From Linum tenue (lineage: Eukaryota > Streptophyta > Magnoliopsida > Malpighiales > Linaceae): 64,000 bases of DNA. How positions within the stretch are numbered: position 1 is the stretch's first letter; each line of letters begins with the position of its first letter. The stretch is from assembly GCA_946122785.1 (NCBI GenBank), contig CAMGYJ010000002.1, positions 44,542,495 through 44,606,494 of the forward strand, given 5' to 3'. A program made the translations under genes and the position numbers. A model generated the notes under the pieces. That model was given only the letters and a program-made list of their open reading frames with translations. It was not told the origin of the DNA and made no database searches. Shown here piece after piece: positions 61,641-64,000 of the stretch.

Positions 61641-62989
61641 TGACTCACTCCTACTGTCACTCTAGAAATTGGCCAAGTGTAACCACTTCCTAAAGCGTAG
61701 TATAGCGGGTTTGGGTTTTAATATCAACCCGGGTCCTAGATTTGATGACTACTCGGTGAATTCTTATTATCTAGCAGTGAAACTTTAGTGCAAGTCCAAA
61801 TTAACAAACAAACAAAGCAAGTTAAAAGGTTGTTTTCAAGTCGAGAGAGGTCACCCGGATATGGTTCCCCCTAGACTGCAGTTAAACCGGATTGCAATTT
61901 ACCAAGTTCAGTTTTCATGGAAGTTATACTGCGGAAGGTTCTTAAACAGTCTGAAGTCTCGACTAAAGGTCTCCAGACCCTCTCAATCTGAGTCTCCACC
62001 GGGCGACCAACCTCCACCGGAGTAAACAGATTGAGGCACTAACGAACCAAACCTCCACTACCGAATTGAATTCGGTACAGAATAGTGAATTGGCTCCTCG
62101 ACTAAAGTCGTCAATTCACTACCTTCAATTAAGGGTGCTCTATCAACCTAGGCAGATATTCTCTTTCTAGGTTAAAGTAGAAACAACAGGAATTTGATAT
62201 GGATTCAAGTCATTCAATCATTCAGCCTCAATCGAATATAATCAAATCATAAAATCTGTACTTGGGTTCATACAATCGGACCTAACATACAAATCTAGGG
62301 TTCTCCATACCCAGATGAATGGGAAAACTACTCCATGGAGAGAGAAGCAAAAGCATATTCAGATGCGGAAATCATACTGTGAAGAATGAGTTTCTGCTCC
62401 TGGTCGTCGATCGGCACTTCTCCAAGCTCAAGCCGGGCTCCAATGGTGATGAAGATCAAGCTATGGCACTTGGGAATTCTGGTTCGTCGCTTTCTCTCTC
62501 TAGGAATCGCTCTGTCTCTCTAAAACTCGGAACCCTTGATTTTTAGCCTTCTTTTCCTTTAAAAAGCTGATGATCGCGATACCCGGTCGGGTATTTTGGG
62601 TGTCGACCGGGTATGTGCTAAATGCGCCGTTTTGCCTCAAGGGAAATCCCCAGTCATGGCCAATAATCCCCGATCGGGGATTTTTGCCTCCTGCCCGGGC
62701 GCCCTTCTGTTTCTCATGGACGCCCAAAGCTTCAAATCCCCGTTCATGGCCAGATAATACCCGACCGGGTATTTCTGCTCATGGCCGGGTATTTTTTCTC
62801 TCCAGCACACTTCAAGCCTCACTTGCTCCTTTCGACCCGAATCTCGTTCCTGCGCCTCGATGCCAACACTAAGCCCTGAAATATGACATAAACGCACAAC
62901 CTAGCGTGAAATCGGCTTAAAACACGAGAATCAACATCTCAAACGGCTCAAGAATAGGGGTTAAAACATGTGCAGTTATCGGTCTATCA
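61641..62989 (-). repeat. 5' LTR of element B
   Basis: 1,349 bases, the partner of 39,496-40,843. Palindrome array of the ACCCGGTCGGGTAT type at 62,576-62,805. TG...CA borders and the TTATA target duplication outside. Confidence 0.92.
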
Positions 62990-63032
62990 TTATACAAACA
63001 AAACTACCCAGAAATCCCCTACAAGCGACAGC

Positions 63033-63249
63033 CTAGTGAAGCCACCCAAAAAAGTCGAAAGACTCTAACTCTAGAAAAGACAATAGCAGTGCTTTACGCG
63101 CCACTCTATGGGCAGCACTGCTGACAGCTCTAAGAGCTGTCCTAAACTCTATACAAACTGACAAACAGTCTACAAACTTACGACACTCCCGAAACACCAG
63201 ACCTCCAAAAGAATCTTCTAGAACACCTTGCTGAATCTGGTTGACGACC
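63033..63249 (-). pseudogene. RNase H (RVT_3-type) end of the truncated LINE
   Basis: Reads VVNQIQQGVLEDSFGGLVFR, ECRKFVDCLSVCIEFRTALR, AAHRVARKALLLSFLEL and FFGWLH before a stop. The pattern 'SFGGLV-EC-F-A-RVA' is that of the RNase H domain at the end of plant LINE ORF2 and related proteins. The frame opens at 63,290, but that part lies outside the LINE piece. Confidence 0.6.
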
Positions 63250-63306
63250 ACCTTAATTGAACCATTTTGATCAGTATAAGGTGGTCTCATTACACCTACA
63301 AAGTTC

Positions 63307-64000
63307 TGTTGAGATATTAAGGATCAAGTTAGGAGATTTCCAGATCACTAATCAAGGGGGAGCAGATCAATCAATCACAAATCAAGGGCCAGCTGCTCAA
63401 CTTACCCTTTCTGCATCAATTTCAAACCACAACGGCACCATCAAGAACTATTTAAAGGAGCAGCAGGGGAAGGCCTCGACACTGAAGCAAACAGGGATTC
63501 CTTTGTGGCAAAGGACAAGGGGTTGGGTTTGGGAATCAGTGGCTTTGATTTAAGCTGAGGAATAGGTTCAGCTTGATCAAAGGGTGTATAGAATTCCTGC
63601 GAGAATTCTGGTCTAGTTCTGTGACATTTTGATTTTCTCACCAGAGTCTGTATTTCAATTGTTTTTGTTCTTGTTGCTGGAGTCATATAAAGAAAATCAA
63701 AGTGTCTCTCAGGATAGTGGTACTATCCTGGGACGAGGAGTAACCCTGTGGTGAACCTCGTTAAAAATCCTCTGTGTACTTTACTTTCTGCAACTCTCTT
63801 CCTCCTCTCTTCTGCTTCTCTGGCTCGACAGAGCTTTGGCTTTGTGAAGAAGATGACCGACTCTGTTCCTTCTTCTCAGAGCTTGGGCCAAGACTAGATC
63901 AGGTTCTGGATCTGTCTTCTCGGATCCTTGGGCTTGACTAAGCAAAGCCCATTCGAATAAAGCTTGGTTGAGAAAATTCTGTAAGTTCGGGTCTGGACCA
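63307..64000 (+). repeat. Probable Copia-type LTR, running off the window
   Basis: TGTTGAGATATTAAGG at 63,307 looks like the start of a Copia LTR. CGAGGAGTAACCCTGTGG, GAACCTCGTTAAAAATCC and TCTGTGTAC at 63,735-63,780 resemble the R/U5 part of such LTRs. The end, the primer-binding site and any coding part lie beyond 64,000, so a 5' LTR and a solo LTR cannot be told apart. The ORF at 63,257-63,553 crosses the border and is not a gene. Confidence 0.45.

Larger units (their letters stand above)
39496..62989 (-). mobile_element. Element B: Athila-like Ty3/Gypsy retrotransposon, full length but interrupted
   Basis: The LTRs (39,496-40,843 and 61,641-62,989) have TG...CA borders, and the element is flanked by TTATA at 39,491-39,495 and 62,990-62,994. 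Sense is the minus strand: 5' LTR, PBS, gag, protease, RT, RNase H, integrase, env-position ORF, PPT, 3' LTR. It contains element A (41,901-51,768) and a solo LTR (60,263-61,613). Without these it would be about 12.3 kb. The Athila assignment rests on the tRNA-Asp PBS, the domain order and the ORF-1-like third ORF. Confidence 0.93.
39436..63268 (-). mobile_element. Short 5'-truncated LINE that hosts the whole nested block
   Basis: ACCTTAATTGAACCA followed by TTTT occurs at 39,436-39,454 and 63,250-63,268 in the same orientation. On the minus strand the LINE piece starts next to the right copy and encodes the end of an RNase H domain. It continues through the Gypsy element B inserted in its 3' UTR, and ends in poly(A) (poly-T at 39,451-39,459) next to the left copy. 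About 300 bases of LINE remain: 62,995-63,249 plus about 39,455-39,495. The 15-19 bp repeat is its target-site duplication. Confidence 0.8.

Noticed and set aside
63257..63553. Plus-strand ORF as the end of a Copia RNase H
   Set aside because: It spans the LINE target duplication and the probable LTR start at 63,307, so it is a chimera of unrelated sequences.

Overview
The window is nuclear DNA of a flowering plant, most likely a eudicot. It holds two recognisable host genes with spliceosomal introns: a chloroplast FtsH protease of the FTSH1/FTSH5 type, cut by the left edge, and a complete seven-exon LOG-type cytokinin-activating enzyme at 17.0-18.3 kb. Almost everything else is transposable-element sequence. 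I found no tRNA, rRNA, CRISPR or bacterial-type operon.

Layout. 1-1.8 kb: FTSH gene on the minus strand. 2.3-5.7 kb: two hAT-like MITEs, a 130-bp tandem duplication and a large inverted-repeat element. 5.8-10.3 kb: decayed L1-type LINE on the minus strand. 10.8-16.5 kb: a solo LTR (target-site duplication, TSD, GTGCA) and three hAT-type non-autonomous elements with 8-bp TSDs. 17.0-18.3 kb: LOG gene. 18.5-25 kb: non-coding DNA and a cluster of palindromic repeats. 25.3-39.4 kb: a 5'-truncated LINE, two decayed Copia elements, a Tourist-like MITE, a 2.1-kb solo LTR (TSD ACACC) and a 1.7-kb CACTA element (TSD CAC). The solo LTR and the CACTA element both sit inside the second Copia.

39.4-63.3 kb is one nested structure that TSDs resolve at every level. 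A short 5'-truncated LINE has 15-19 bp TSDs at 39,436 and 63,250. Into it inserted an Athila-like Ty3/Gypsy element, here called B (39,496-62,989, TSD TTATA). Into B inserted a second Athila-like element, A (41,901-51,768, TSD GAGGA), and a related solo LTR (60,263-61,613, TSD CCGTC). A and B both read on the minus strand. Each has a PBS matching tRNA-Asp, gag-protease, an Athila ORF-1-like third ORF in the env position, and a polypurine tract. B has lost its coding potential. A has kept long ORFs but has lost RT, RNase H and most of integrase, so it must be non-autonomous.

The part most worth following up is the non-coding architecture shared by A and B. First, four copies of a two-stem hairpin with a conserved 12-nt bulge have covarying stems, and every stem mismatch is a G-U pair only in the sense strand. 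Second, a 65-bp block just after the pol stop is nearly invariant. Third, palindrome arrays in the LTR match an array placed upstream of the env-like ORF in the same element. Fourth, a putative internal promoter and intron precede that ORF. Together these suggest a structured RNA and a separate transcription unit for the third ORF. This is inference from sequence alone.
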